DNA from: Agrocybe praecox
Taxonomy: Eukaryota; Basidiomycota; Agaricomycetes; Agaricales; Agrocybaceae
Assembly (NCBI GenBank): GCA_964017145.1
Contig: OZ024844.1
Span: forward strand, 2,666,001-2,730,000
Direction: 5' to 3'
Length of the DNA: 64,000 nt
The translations under genes and the position numbers were made by a program. Position 1 is the first letter of the stretch. Each line of letters opens with the position of its first letter. A model generated the notes under the pieces. That model was not told the DNA's origin, searched no databases, and was given only the letters and a program-made list of their open reading frames with translations. Below are positions 11,158 through 22,778 of this stretch, piece by piece.

Positions 11158-13196
11158 TTATACATATGAAGTATGAAGCGAAATACACTGTTCTCCGGAA
11201 CCATTGACTGTCTCCTGTATGATTCCAGCTTTTGCCGCTGCTGCGATGTATGCACCGAACTTTGAACAACCAGCCTTCTTGTACACATTCGGGTCTCTCT
11301 TGACGAGAAGCGCACCAAGAGCTGATTTCGTGACACTGGCAATTTTAGGTCGTTGCTGCTCTCTAAGAACGGAGACCAAAGTAGAAAATTGAGGAGGAAT
11401 AGCCAATGGTTGAGGAGGAGTAGCCAATGGTTGAGGAGGAATAGCCAATGTGGATGAGGATCTCGGACGTAACACTTGGGTCGAAGGTCCTGCTGGTCTA
11501 GGCGTTAATGTCTGCCTGGGAGGTGGTGGTAAGGCCGGGCTTTGTGACTTCCGTGGCGTTTGTACTGGAGACTCTTTCTTGGCCACATTCTTTGGTGGGT
11601 CTGACATTTTTCTGCCAGGCGTAAGGGGATGTAATTGTGAGGTTACAGAGTCGATGATGCTGACTCCTGCCTTTACACCTCCGTTAGTCGCCGAGGGAGA
11701 CTGGTTGGCAGTGCGTATCGAATCCACTTGAACACCTTTAGTGGCCGACCCTGCGTTACCTTGGGGCATTGATGGGGTCTCTGTAGTCACTGAATTTGAA
11801 GAGCCGTGTAGAACAGCAGCCTGTCTGGAGGTGCTATCACCTTTGTCAGATGCCACAGGAGGCATGGCAGAAGTTGGGGCTGTAGACATGTTTGCGTGAT
11901 CATGACGATTCATGGAGAAGTTCGACAGGGTTGACGACCTAAAGGAAGTGGAAGAAGAAGAATCTGGCTGCTGAGAGTGTAGCTCTACAGGAGGCGGAGA
12001 TGCAGACAGACCAGCCAAGGGTGCAGTGAAATTACCAGACGGTCCAAAAGTGGAGTATGAGAAACGAGTAGGGCCTGCTTCCCAAGATACGTCAGAGATG
12101 ATACTTTTCATTGTTTCTGTGTTGCGTTCTTTCCCCTTGGCGGATAAAGGCATGTCGTCACCCTTGTTAAGATTCTCTGTAGAAGATTGCGACGACTGCG
12201 AGACATGTGAACTATCATCCATGACACTTGAATGTCGAATATTCGGAGGTGCCGAGTCTGCTCTCATTTTCGTCGTTTGAGATGCTGGACGAGGAAACAG
12301 TGGCCCATCGCCGAAACCAAATGCAGTTCTTGTTGTTTCTGGGATCGACACTTCTTCGTTGATATTACCGAAGATATCGAAACGTTGAGGGTCATGGTAA
12401 GAAAAGAGTGAGTTGTATGGCTTTCGCGACTCAGACGCCAGAGGATTGATGACTTGTTCTTCTGCGCGAAGACTAGATCCAAAAGTGTTTCCAAGTTGCC
12501 CCTCAGGTTTCTGTCTCTGCTGGGACGACGACAAATTTCGAGGTGCTGAAGAAAAGTTTCCTGGAGGAGTATCCCCGTTTATGTCACCACCACCGAGTCC
12601 AAGAATTACTCTCGTCCAATCTAAGTGTAACGTGGCTTGTGCAGTGATATCTGTATGTGTCGTTGAAGGAGACACAACGATAACTCGATAACCTCGTGTG
12701 CGGAGGGTGGAAACTGCATACGCCAAATCTCGGTCGCCCGTCACCAGTACGAACGTGTAAGGTGGGGGATGGTCCCAGGCATGAATCAGAATGTCGACTG
12801 AGATGTACTATCGTCAATTCCAGGCACAACAAATAAAGGGCACTGAAACATACCAATCATAATCTTTGCGTTAAGATCCTTGCGTCCATCTCCTGGGCAG
12901 TCGACCAAAGTAACACCCGACGACGACAGTTCAGACCGTATGGTTGTCGATCTGGGTAGGGCTTCTGAAGAGAAATCTGCATACGAGCGGATACTCTTTA
13001 TCGCACCAAACGTCTTGATAGCTTCTCTGATATTTTTCACGATATCATAATTTGACGTTGTGGACATGGCGCTTGTCCATCTCGTCGAATCTAGCACGGC
13101 AACATGAGAATTTAGCAGACTGTCTAAGAGAGTTGGAAACTCACCATAATCCCAAAAAATAGATATGTCTTCCTGATTGCTACGTTGCCTGTACAT
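11158..13196 (-). CDS. NYN-domain (MARF1/limkain-b1-like) putative RNase
   Basis: Three exons (13196-13145, 13090-12854, 12797-11158) give 642 residues. The first 170 residues form a NYN/PIN-like domain. It has FWDY near the start, SNYDIVKNIREAIKTFG, then LVDCPGDGRKDLNAKIMIVD, and LVTGDRDLAYAVSTLRTRGY, which supply the acidic residues expected of the metal site. A long Ser/Pro/Gln-rich, probably disordered region follows. The C-terminal 75 residues (ALGALLVKRDPNVYKKAGCS, then FGAYIAAAAKAGI) form a compact helical domain that resembles a LOTUS/OST-HTH-type module. Related proteins act on RNA in animals (MARF1), but the fungal function is not established. The second intron removes a stretch after IMI, and the third exon is uninterrupted. 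A 21-bp tandem repeat encodes a Pro/Gln repeat near the C-terminal domain. Confidence 0.8.
11389..11450 (-). repeat. Three tandem copies of a 21-bp coding repeat
   Basis: Copies at 11389-11409, 11410-11430 and 11431-11450 (the last one base short) differ by a single base. On the coding strand they read as repeats of PPQPLAI/PPQPLAT in the NYN protein. Multiples of seven codons keep the frame. Confidence 0.9.
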
Positions 13197-14630
13197 AGAA
13201 TAGGATTATAAGCCAGTTCACTCGAAAAAGAGAAGTTATATATGTGTGTACGCCTGTCATTCACGCACCGTGGTAGACCTTCTCAACGAGGGTGCGCATA
13301 CGACACTCGAAGCATCATGCAAACATGAGGCATGGATGGGGAAGAAGACGGCCTACTAAGAAACTGGAGGAACACGTGTGAAGTCAATGCAACTCGTAAA
13401 AATACCTTCTCTGGTCTTGATACATAAACCAACGAGCGTTTCAATCTCCACATACATCAAATTACACGTTATTCGCATCCGTAGGACAACCAAGTGAGCA
13501 CACAGATAGCAAGAAACGAGACCTCATCTTAACTTGCAAAAACGTGTATTTACTTCGCCGTCATGACTTGGAGGCTGAATTGTGACTTCAAGTTTACAAT
13601 TCGACCGTGAAGCTGAGTAAGGCCCAAGCTAACCCGTCGATATCATAAGCGGTAGTGTACCTAAAGTTTAATAGACGAACCATGGCTTCTGCAGGGTTCA
13701 TGGTACTAATTGATTCGAAGGGAATGTCCGTCTTGTGGGTTCCCCAGAAAGAGGACTTTTTTGGAAATGAAAACAGGGATCCTTCTCAAGAGGGTATCGA
13801 CAGCGCGGTGAATTATTAAAGGCAAAACATATTAGTGGGTACCAAGTAGCCGAGCATCGCACTATTGAATAGACTTCCCCAATCTAGCGAGATGGTAGTT
13901 GATAGTTGATTTGTGCTGCTTCTTGGGCATAGGCTGATGACACGTTCAGAAGTCCAGATCGAATAGTTGTTTCAGAATCATTCAAGGCGCACGCGGAGGA
14001 TGAGAGGGATCAGAAACATAGAGGCGAATTAGATATCGCAGCATGTAATGGCATGGGTACATACCGTCCTGCGCATACAGTTGTGCAAGTTTTGTGCATG
14101 TTCTTGACATGTCTGTACGGACAAGAAATCGCCAGAAGCCGCCCAACAAGACAGCATGGCTGTAAGTTGAGTCGCGCACATTACAGTCTGCGCCGCTGTT
14201 GAACACAATGAGACAAAGAAAATTTAAGAAATAGTGAGGATATGCCTTTGCGCGGTCGGACTTTAAGCTTTTCGATATGAATTGTCATGGAGGTCGTCGT
14301 CTCAGTGCAGCGGCGCGAACAGTTACTGTGTCACTAAATTTACATGAGGCACGTGGTGTTACAGTGACACGTTACAAGCGCAGGCGTGATCCCCTAGTTC
14401 TAATTCCCCGAAGCCGACTAGCTGCTGTAAGTTGTGAGTAAGGGAATCATATCGGAATTGCTCACGGACCTCCACGTCGTCTACTCAATAAACCACTATT
14501 CTTGTACAACAAAGGACATTTCGTGCATCATAGCTTCAAGGATTATCTTTCTTCTCATACGCACAAATATTGCCTACTCGTAGCTTGTCTCACAACTTCA
14601 ACTGCCAGAGAGAACATTACCATACCTACA
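13197..14630. other. Long divergent intergenic region, no gene recognised
   Basis: 1.43 kb between the start of the NYN gene and the start of UBC6. Only short frames without recognisable products occur (for example 13982-14206 on the minus strand). Several ACGTG cores are scattered through it, but no clear promoter element or RNA gene was identified. Confidence 0.5.
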
Positions 14631-15972
14631 ATGGCGGCGGTTAGGCTCAACAAGAACAATTCTGGTCAGTATATTGGCTACGGGCGCTGATGTGGTCTAT
14701 GCTGACCTGTTCTATACAGCTGTTAAGCGTATAATGCAAGAAGCCAGAGAACTCGCCAACGATCCATGTACAGATTATTCAGCAGGTCCTCTTGAGGTGT
14801 GTGTCTCTCCCATAGTTTCATACCGCTGGGCTGATCTTTCAACTCCCTGGTCTTTATAGGATGATATCTTCGTATGTAACACCGCTCCACCGAGGGCTAT
14901 CAGTAGCGGCCGTCGTTAACTTTCTCGTCATTTAGGAGTGGCACTGCACACTTCGGGGACCGGCAGGGACAGAATTTGAAGGAGGTCTCTACCATTTCCG
15001 CATCTTATTGCCGGCTGAATATCCATTTCGGCCGCCATCCATCATGATTCTAACGCCCAATGGGAGGTTCGAACTTAATACCAAGGTAAGCAGGTTTTTG
15101 GTTGCAAGGCTTGATCTACTTAACATTGTGCCCAATCGCAGATCTGCATTAGCTTCACCAATTGTGTGTCCCAATAACCACTTGGCTTGAATACGGTCTC
15201 TGATATAATTATTTAGATCATGAAGAGTTGTGGCAGCCTGCATGGGGAGTGCGAACAGGTAAGTTCATTGACGTTGAACAACAAGCATCGTTTATGTATC
15301 CCCACCTCTTCTCTAGCTATCATTGGTTTGCAAGGTTTTTTTCCTCTGAAGGGACAGGCAGCAGTTGGTGTTGGCTCTATAGAGTATCCGGCGGCTGAAA
15401 GGAAGCGTTTGGCTGCTTTGTAAGGCCTCATTTACATGCATTGTACGGATGTAATCTGACACTCTTCCATCAGATCAAGAGAATGGACATGCCCTCATTG
15501 TAAACAAACAAACCTCGAGCATTTACCTGACCCTTCAGAGCCGAATGAGGCTCCAGCGCCAAAAGACTTAGATCCATCTACGGCGGTTGAGTCGGAACGA
15601 AGTGAAACAAACAACGAGAAGGGAACAGAGGCCAATGAAAGCACAGAGGCACCAACACCGGCCCCACTTACACCTGCACAAGAAGAAGCCATGCGAGTGA
15701 TGGCAAAGGCGTTGCACGACAGACTCGATTTTCTTCGTGATCAGGAGGGAAATACTGGTGCCGAGGCATCAGGAAGCCAGCCACCTTCGGGATCACAGCA
15801 ATCCGACAACAATTCATCATTAGCGCCCCTGGTTGGAACAATAGTACCTGCCCAGGGAACACGAGTGACTACACCGTTACAGAGCACGCAGAAACCACCG
15901 CTGCTCTTAGACAGTGCTATTTGTATTCTTCTAGTTTTACTTTTTGCTATTATTTGCCGGAGGATGGTCTGA
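14631..15972 (+). CDS. UBC6: Tail-anchored ubiquitin-conjugating enzyme E2 (UBC6/UBE2J type)
   Basis: Eight exons give 312 residues, including a 12-nt exon (14860-14871, DDIF) and a 22-nt exon that holds the active-site cysteine (KICISF, from 15142). The UBC fold spans about residues 10-155. The family-specific TPNGRF replaces the HPN motif of other E2s, and WQPAWGVRTAIIGL follows the catalytic Cys. The linker after the fold is rich in Glu, Thr and Pro. The final segment (SAICILLVLLFAIICRRMV) is a C-terminal membrane anchor with basic residues after it, as in ER-resident UBC6, which supplies ubiquitin for ER-associated degradation. Every exon junction is in phase. Confidence 0.93.
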
Positions 15973-16087
15973 AATGTATGGTTAGTTGTAGATAGTATAG
16001 GAATATAAATTATTGAAATTAAACCTCCGCCCGAGACTTGGCTGAAACCTCTCGTGTCAGAATGGTTTTTATTTAAATCAGACATGC

Positions 16088-17097
16088 GTGTGGCCTGGCT
16101 GCCCAATGGCCTCTGCGATTAACCATTCGTCCACCAGTTCTGCACATGGCTCTGCGGGAATGCCCCGTAGGCAATCACTCCGTCTTCCTCCACAGCCGCC
16201 CCCAACACCAATCCCACCCTCGCTAAGACAGTCTCCTTATCTAAATGCGCCCATCTTCAGGCGTGATATTCCTACGCCAAATCTACCCAGCGAGGAGGAC
16301 GAAAAATGGCTGCAGGACACCATACCCATCCCCTCGAGTAGCAGTACATCTGCTTTAGAAGGCACCAGTGGTTCTGCCAAGGTTCATGCAGATCGGCGGG
16401 GAAGTCTGGTCACCAAGCAGCCTCCTACGCACATTAAACATGCGGAGGGCTCACCTTCCTATTTTCACCAGCCTTATTCTGGGCATCTGTCGCCTTATGC
16501 AGACCAGAACTCGCCGCCTGCATCAAATAGATCCAGGTCTCATAGCACGCAACAGAAGTATTTATCACATTCTCTGGCACCCTTTCCTGATGCCCCTTTG
16601 ACATGGTCTGCAAACCACAAAACTGGTAATAGGCTAGCATTCATCAGCCAAGCCCATTCCGAGCCCGACGTTGCTCGCATGGGCTCACAGCCAGACCAAT
16701 CTGGTTACTTTCCTCGAGTTCTGCCATAAGGTTGACGAACCTCGTATACCCTCACCGGCCAGCTCTTCTTCTTACGACACCATCAGTACAAGAACAGCAA
16801 AACGCCAATATAAATTCACTCGCAATCCTTGTACAAGATTTAGAGAGTCATAGACCATATTCTTCGCTGGAGCGACCCATATCTTGTTCCTCGATCTCCG
16901 CTTTTTATGGTCCCTGTTCGTACCTCGCCCTCATATCATGGGAAGCCAAGGTGTACCACACCTCGTTTGCATATATCGCTCTAACGGCTCGCATAACCCT
17001 GTCGTCATCCTCCCTGTTTATTGCATATCTCTACAGGTTTGGGAATCATCTCGTTTATGCTCGTCATAATTGCAAACAATTTATGGACACCGCATAG
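16088..17097 (+). CDS. Hypothetical Ser/Pro-rich protein, gene model uncertain
   Basis: A frame from 16088 (internal Met at 16106, MASAINHSST) encodes about 200 Ser/Pro/His-rich residues of coding appearance and then stops at 16729. A possible intron (16704-16786, GTTACT...CATCAG) would join it in phase to the frame ending at 17097, which contains NANINSLAILVQDLESHRPY and then a hydrophobic stretch. In the skipped segment a third frame also looks coding (VDEPRIPSPASSSSYDT), so an alternative splice or a frameshift is possible. No domain is recognised. It lies 115 bp after UBC6 on the same strand. Confidence 0.35.
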
Positions 17098-17317
17098 CAC
17101 GAACACTTGTTTCCTACTAATACACATACTGTACATACTCCTATGGCTTTCCTATAGTTAGCCACGGGTCCTCTTGCGTTGCATCCTTACATGGATGTGA
17201 AAGACGGACTAGATAATAACGCACATAAGTAGTTGAAACTTTCTCGTGTTTGAGGATAGCAGTCTGCACATGTACCATCTAATGGTAAACGCAAATTTTA
17301 ACATACATAAGATGTGA

Positions 17318-18649
17318 CTATGACATAGGATAGTCTAAAGAAGTCCACACTTTGAAAATATCACTTTGTGCTTCTAAATCGTCCACCAACTCCTTCACTT
17401 TTTCCCTCACATCGTCCTCGACTTTGGGATTACGGTCAACGGGCACATGCGCTATTTCAGACGATGTTATCGTTGCTCCAAGCTGGTCTCCCGCTTTCTC
17501 TATTGAGTCTTCCAACGCTGCAAGGGATTCTGGTTCGCAAAAAACCTGTTAAGTGAGATTAGTGACATGGCTAATAACAAAGGACAGCAGGCCATCGCAC
17601 CCAGAACGTTTGTTCTTCCTCCGCTGATTCTTGAGCTAAAGCCACAGGCATCTCATCAACATCTGTGGCCTCGTTCTCTACGGCAACCATGAGACTATCC
17701 AGATTTTCAGTCGAGTTGTTGAGTGAGACAGTGACACATCCACGACGGTTGAACATGAAATTAACCGGTGTCATATGAGCGCTAAATAGGATTCTTAAGA
17801 GGTTGATACAAAATGGAAGACATACCCACATACTCGTGTTTTGTTAGAATCTCCCTGACGTTGTGAATAGTTCTATTTGTATTGTCGGTGATGCATTCTC
17901 TTCGCAGATGGGAGGTGGAATTCAGTCCATAAATACGAGAAGTGCGGTCAAGACGTACATTATAATGCCAACTGTTTTCTCAGAAAGAGCCTCATAAACA
18001 AGCCGTTCGCCGCTCTGTTCTTTGCCCTTAACACTCTGGGAGCCATCATTAGGAATTCCATAGCGTAAATATGATGTTCCTCACGTTTGCGAGAGCCTTT
18101 TCGATGTTATCCTTAGGAACGCCCAAGTCCTTGGCCTTTTTCAGAACAGTCGCAAGTTGTATGTTCTTCTCAGGGTCTGCAGAACCTCCAGCTGGTACAT
18201 GTGCATTAACGACCTTCAACGTCTGTTCGGGAGAACGGTTCACAGTACCGACTTTTAACGGCAACACCGATTTCCTAGGAAGGCCAAGGATATAGTAAAT
18301 CAGTTGGACAATCCAGTAGCACATAGAACGGGGCATACACGGTTGATTTTGGTATACAGGACACCCCTCTGCGCGTCGGCAGCCCCCTTCTTGTCCTTGA
18401 TTTTAGACCACTAGGATCAAGTCGCGTCGTAAATATTCCTAGTCTTCGGAAAAGTTTCGCGATTCTAAACTCACTTTGTTGTGACCAGATTGTAATGGAT
18501 GCTGGATTGAAAAGAACCGTAGTTGTGTCCGAGGGAGGAACACGCGTGAAGAACGAAGAAGCGATGACTGCATGAGTCGTCGCAAAAGATGCGAAGTCCA
18601 TTGCACATGGGTACGAACGTCGACGGCCGGGCCGGCTGACCCGAAGCAT
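17318..18649 (-). CDS. TACO1/YebC-family mitochondrial translation factor
   Basis: About nine small exons. The hallmark start of the family reads SGHNKWSKIKDKKGAADAQR after joining the exon ending near 18475 to the one beginning near 18411. Next come REIGVAVK, TGGSADPEKNIQLATVLKKA and KDNIEKALAN, then ECITDNTNRTIHNVREILTK, and finally AHMTPVNFMFNRRG. The last exon (17545-17318) encodes the acidic C-terminal domain, ending TSLDYPMS. The N-terminus (MLRVSRPGRRRSYPCAMDF) is basic and suits a mitochondrial presequence. The first intron has a poor donor, so the exact start and first junction are uncertain. TACO1 homologues bind mitochondrial ribosomes and help translate specific messages (COX1 in animals). 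Confidence 0.82.
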
Positions 18650-18874
18650 TACTCGCACAATTTGACGAAACTTGGGGCGAAACTCTTGGTAAAAAAATAA
18701 TTCCGAGGATATAATACAGGAAGACTAAGAGACTCAGATCATTACAAGCCGTGTTCATAGATAAGTAGTTCACAGCCTACAAACAATAATACAGTACATA
18801 AATATTTATAAGCCACCCCCTCACGAGAATAAAACATCATGGACAGAGAGAGGTTCAAATTGATTTTTGGGGGT

Positions 18875-21689
18875 CTATAGGACACGGTGCAATCCGCTCT
18901 CTGCAGCTCTTACGGCTGCAGCGAGGTCAATGTGGAAGAAAGGTGTGTCAGGGGAAATCGGGGGTGCAAGATCGCTTTGAGCTGTTCCTGGCGAGGCCGC
19001 TGAACCAGTGTTTGAATGACGTTTCTTAAGGTCGGTCGATTCGATATCCTCTTCTTTGCCAAATCTAGGAAGCTCTTCTGTACCATCCCTATAGGGAACA
19101 ATTGCCGCAAGGTCGTTGACCTTCGAGGCGGATATTCCAATACCAAACCCGCCTGCGACAAGAGCACGGCGAATCCAAGGGGAAAGAACAGACGCAAAGT
19201 GGAACTGAAGAAATAAATTTCCAACGTCAATTTCGATAAATGGATATTGACAAAATTACTGACCTCTACAGGATGATCTGCCCATTTTTCAACCTCAGTA
19301 CGAGTGTCAATGAGCGCTTGTGTGGCTGTGGTATCCAGATGCGAACTGAAAAAGAGTCAGCAAAACAGGCGATTATACGTACTGTTTAAATTACTTACAC
19401 TGTCGCGAAATCAAGAACAATAGCATGTAAAACGGGCCTCTTCTCGTTATCGACTTGGTCTTGGACAGATCCTCCACGACTAGGACCTGGGTCATTCCAA
19501 GGTCTGTCACTGAGCTTGACACCTGACATGTCCTTTCCGCGTCTCATATTTTCTTTGACATAATCCACCAAGGCCGAGTTGATCAGAGAGCAATTTGGAT
19601 AGAGGTAGCTTTCTTCGAATCTGTAAACAATAACACCGGGGGGTGGAGGCACGATCTTGATGTTTGGGTTGGTGATACCACCCTTGGAGAGAGGAAGGAA
19701 AATCTCGCGAACATCTTTGCGCTCGGGTGTTTCTTCGTGAATTGTGACCTTGCCCAAGAAGGAGCCTCGTGGGTGAGCAATGCGAACCAAAAGGAAGAAC
19801 AAGGATGCCAAAATTGAGGTATAGATTCCATTCTCGATAGAAGAAAAGATTGTTACGACCACCGCTGCCAGAAAGATAATAAATTCCAAGGGAGATACGC
19901 GCCAGTAGGAAAAGGTCTGAAAAAGAAATTGAGCCCTCTGAAGCTACCATGATTTTTAAAAAGATAACACACCTGAGATGGTGATGCAACCAAGTCAGCT
20001 ACGGCGTGGATAATAATGGCAGACAATCCGGCAGAAGGGATCCAGAAAAAGGCATCAGTCAATCCATAGAGAGCAGTGATAACGATAATGGCCGTGAGGA
20101 TACCAGCAGCAGGAGTTCGCACGCCGGACTTGGACTTGAGAGCAGAGCGGGAGAAAGAACCCGTGGCGGGATATGCACCGAAGACAGAACCAATCGTGTT
20201 GGTAACACCGATAGCAATGAGTTCCTGGTTGGGGTTGATTTTGTAACCATTCAAACGACCGAACGCTACGAGAACATTTGTCAGAAAGACTGTTGCAAGC
20301 TGTTGCAGTTCCATGAATAAAATTCTCACATTTGGAAATAGCAATATGCTCAAGGAGCAGGATAATCGTTGCCACTGGTAGTTTTGGTGCTAAAGCCGAT
20401 AGGAGTCTGTGACTGACGTTAGGCTGTTTGATATGCTTGAAACCAGGAGGGACCGTCAACAAAATTTTGATAGGGTATTTTCCCTTCGCATCTACTCTGT
20501 GACGGCAATATAGCCAAGCAGCAAGGGTGAGGAAGATGATAACGAAGGCGTTGCGCAAAACGCTGATGAAAAAGAACAGACGAGCTATGGAAATGGTTAA
20601 CAGTTTGTCAAAGAATCAGGCCCAGGGAAACTTACCTCTCCTAGGATACTTCTTACTGAAGTATATACACAGATAACGTATAGCATAAAGTGCTACAAGG
20701 CCGGTGAGCCCAAAGGCCGCGTCGCGGGTGGTGCGTGGGAGTCCCTTCAATGTGTTGATGATAACCTTGTACGTTGCAGCGCGGGTACTTGAAACGGGAA
20801 TGATTAATTTTTAATCGAACGAGTGCATGGGTGCAACTTACTCGAATCCACTGATTCCCATCAGTCCTGGGACCTGTCCAGCCGCAATATTGATAGCAGA
20901 GCCAGTCATGAAGCCACTGACGGCTGGTGCAGGAATAAATTCAACCAGCCATCCTAGACGAAGCAAGCCAACACCGAGGACGATGAAGCCACAAATGAAA
21001 GCGAGGGTGCTGGCGATGGTGGGTCCGTCCCACTGCCCAGGATTTCTGTCCTGGACATACGCAATGACTTGAGAGACCGTAAGAGACATGACAGCGACTG
21101 GTCCGATGGACACATCCTTGGAAGTAGCAAAGAACTAGAAAAGAGATGGTCGTTGGCAGTGTGTCCTTGGAGAAATAAAGGCTAGCGTACGCAGTAGATC
21201 AAGACTCCGACGAACGACGAGTAAAGACCGTATTCAGCGGGAAGCGTGGCAATCTAAATATTGTTGATGTCAACGAAGAAGTAGATATTAGTATGAGCGG
21301 CTCTACTTACTATGGCGTAAGACATGCCCTGGGGCACGACGACTATACCAACTGTTAATCCTGCAATGACATCCCCTGTGAGCCATCCCAGATCTAGAGT
21401 AGAAGGTGAGTTGGATATCTACGGCGTTATATAGAAAGAAGGTACTGACTATACTTCCCGATCCATGTAAGAATGGGGAATAAACTGATCACATAATCCC
21501 TGAACTAGAAGAAAAGAAGCAACACGGTAAGGATATAAAACAAGCGATGATATCCCTAACGTCACTTACTTTGTGGACTGGATGCTCGAAGATGGAAGTA
21601 ACATAGTCAACGCTTGAGGCGACGGGGACCGTACTTTCTGGGTAGCCAATGACACGTTTGCCAAAGCGCTTTGCTGAAGAGAGAGACAT
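18875..21689 (-). CDS. SulP-family sulfate permease
   Basis: More than ten exons. The N-terminus (MSLSSAKRFGKRVIGYPEST) leads to a membrane domain with family motifs. These include DVIAGLTVGIVVVPQGMSYA-type residues near 21370, FATSKDVSIGPVAVMSLTVS near 21120, the long hydrophobic helices between 21070 and 19850, and SFSRSALKSKSGVRTPAAG near 20120. The cytosolic C-terminal STAS domain covers the last 200 residues, with VLDFATVSHLDTTATQAL joining exons near 19395. The protein ends AESGLHRVL. The product is a plasma-membrane sulfate (proton-coupled) transporter like yeast SUL1/SUL2. The start at 21689 is preferred over an in-frame Met at 21731 because a TATA element lies at 21747-21754. Several introns fall inside helices; all inspected junctions keep frame. 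Confidence 0.92.
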
Positions 21690-22778
21690 GGCAAAGCAGA
21701 TGGGAAAAGTGGCGGGCCAGCAAAAGAGCAAAGTAATTCAGGGAGGCCTTTATACCGCAGATCGAGAAATAAATCCGGATGATATGGAGGGTCGGCAAAC
21801 AGGTACGATTTTACCGCCCAGTTTGCAAGTCAGGGAAAATGTTCCGCGAAAAGAGAAAGATTAAACAGACAAGATCAGGACCGTCAGGGCACAGGAACAG
21901 AACAGAGATTGAATCCACATTTTAATTTTTTACGAGTGGAGTGAGCCTTAGAGTGCGTCGAATGGCGCTAAAGATGACAGAATTAGCATCACTGTTGCGA
22001 TATCTGGACAGAATGGCGCAATAACTCGGAGTTTGAAATACCCATATTTAGCTCCTTAGCGCTATATTTAGGCACACGCACAGGGGAATCCGCAGGGCAC
22101 TGTACATACATATATTGCTTGCGCCATCCCTCACTGTATGGTGTTTTCTCTTGCGCGCACATACATTTCAAGGGACTGACACGAATGATATGGAAAGCCA
22201 AAAAATCGACACAAGCGAGGCTCGCCATTCCAACGTGCGCACTTGGCAGTATTTGCAGTTGAAAAAGACTCGAGATTCGAGAAAGGAGAGTCAAGCAACG
22301 CATGGAACATTCGGTGCAATCACGGCCTACCGTGACAGGTTGAGCCCTCCAGCGCAGGCACTCAATACACCAACGCGACCAAAAGAATGTCGCATGACTC
22401 GACAATTGACTATGTAAATTAAGGACTATGAAAGATGGGTATATATAACTTTTATCATGTAGCACTCTGGCCGAGGACCAGATAAACCGGTGTGAGTCTG
22501 TATATATTTGTATGATTCTTAATGAACGTAAGGAGTTTCATAAGGTTGCATACTCTGAACTTGGGCGCCAGTGCAGACGAGACGGGTGTTGATGATGACG
22601 ACAGCCTAATCTGGAAACAAGGTGATCGTGGTAAATCTGAGTGGACAGCCTGAGCGGCTCTCTGCTTGCATCTTCTTCCAACGTTTTCTTCCTCTCTCCA
22701 GGCCAGTGCGCGGTGCGCCTGTATCATCTATCACGACAAAACACATTTTCGCGCTATCCTCCATTTGATACCATTTTA
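21690..22778. other. Divergent intergenic region between SulP and STRAP
   Basis: 1.09 kb with no recognisable gene. The proximal part carries the TATA element of the sulfate permease. Frames at 21989-22465 (minus) and 22115-22417 (plus) have no family resemblance. From 22641 the frame is open into STRAP. Confidence 0.5.
21747..21754 (-). promoter_or_regulatory. TATA box of the sulfate permease
   Basis: TATAAAGG on the minus strand, about 58-65 bp upstream of the ATG at 21689. It lies upstream of the alternative in-frame Met at 21731 by only 16 bp, which disfavours that longer start. Confidence 0.5.

Noticed and set aside
18275..18658. Single long frame at the TACO1 5' end taken as the whole N-terminus
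   Set aside because: Its continuation (SITIWSQQSEF...) loses the family start; shifting to SGHNKWSKIK by splicing restores the YebC motif.
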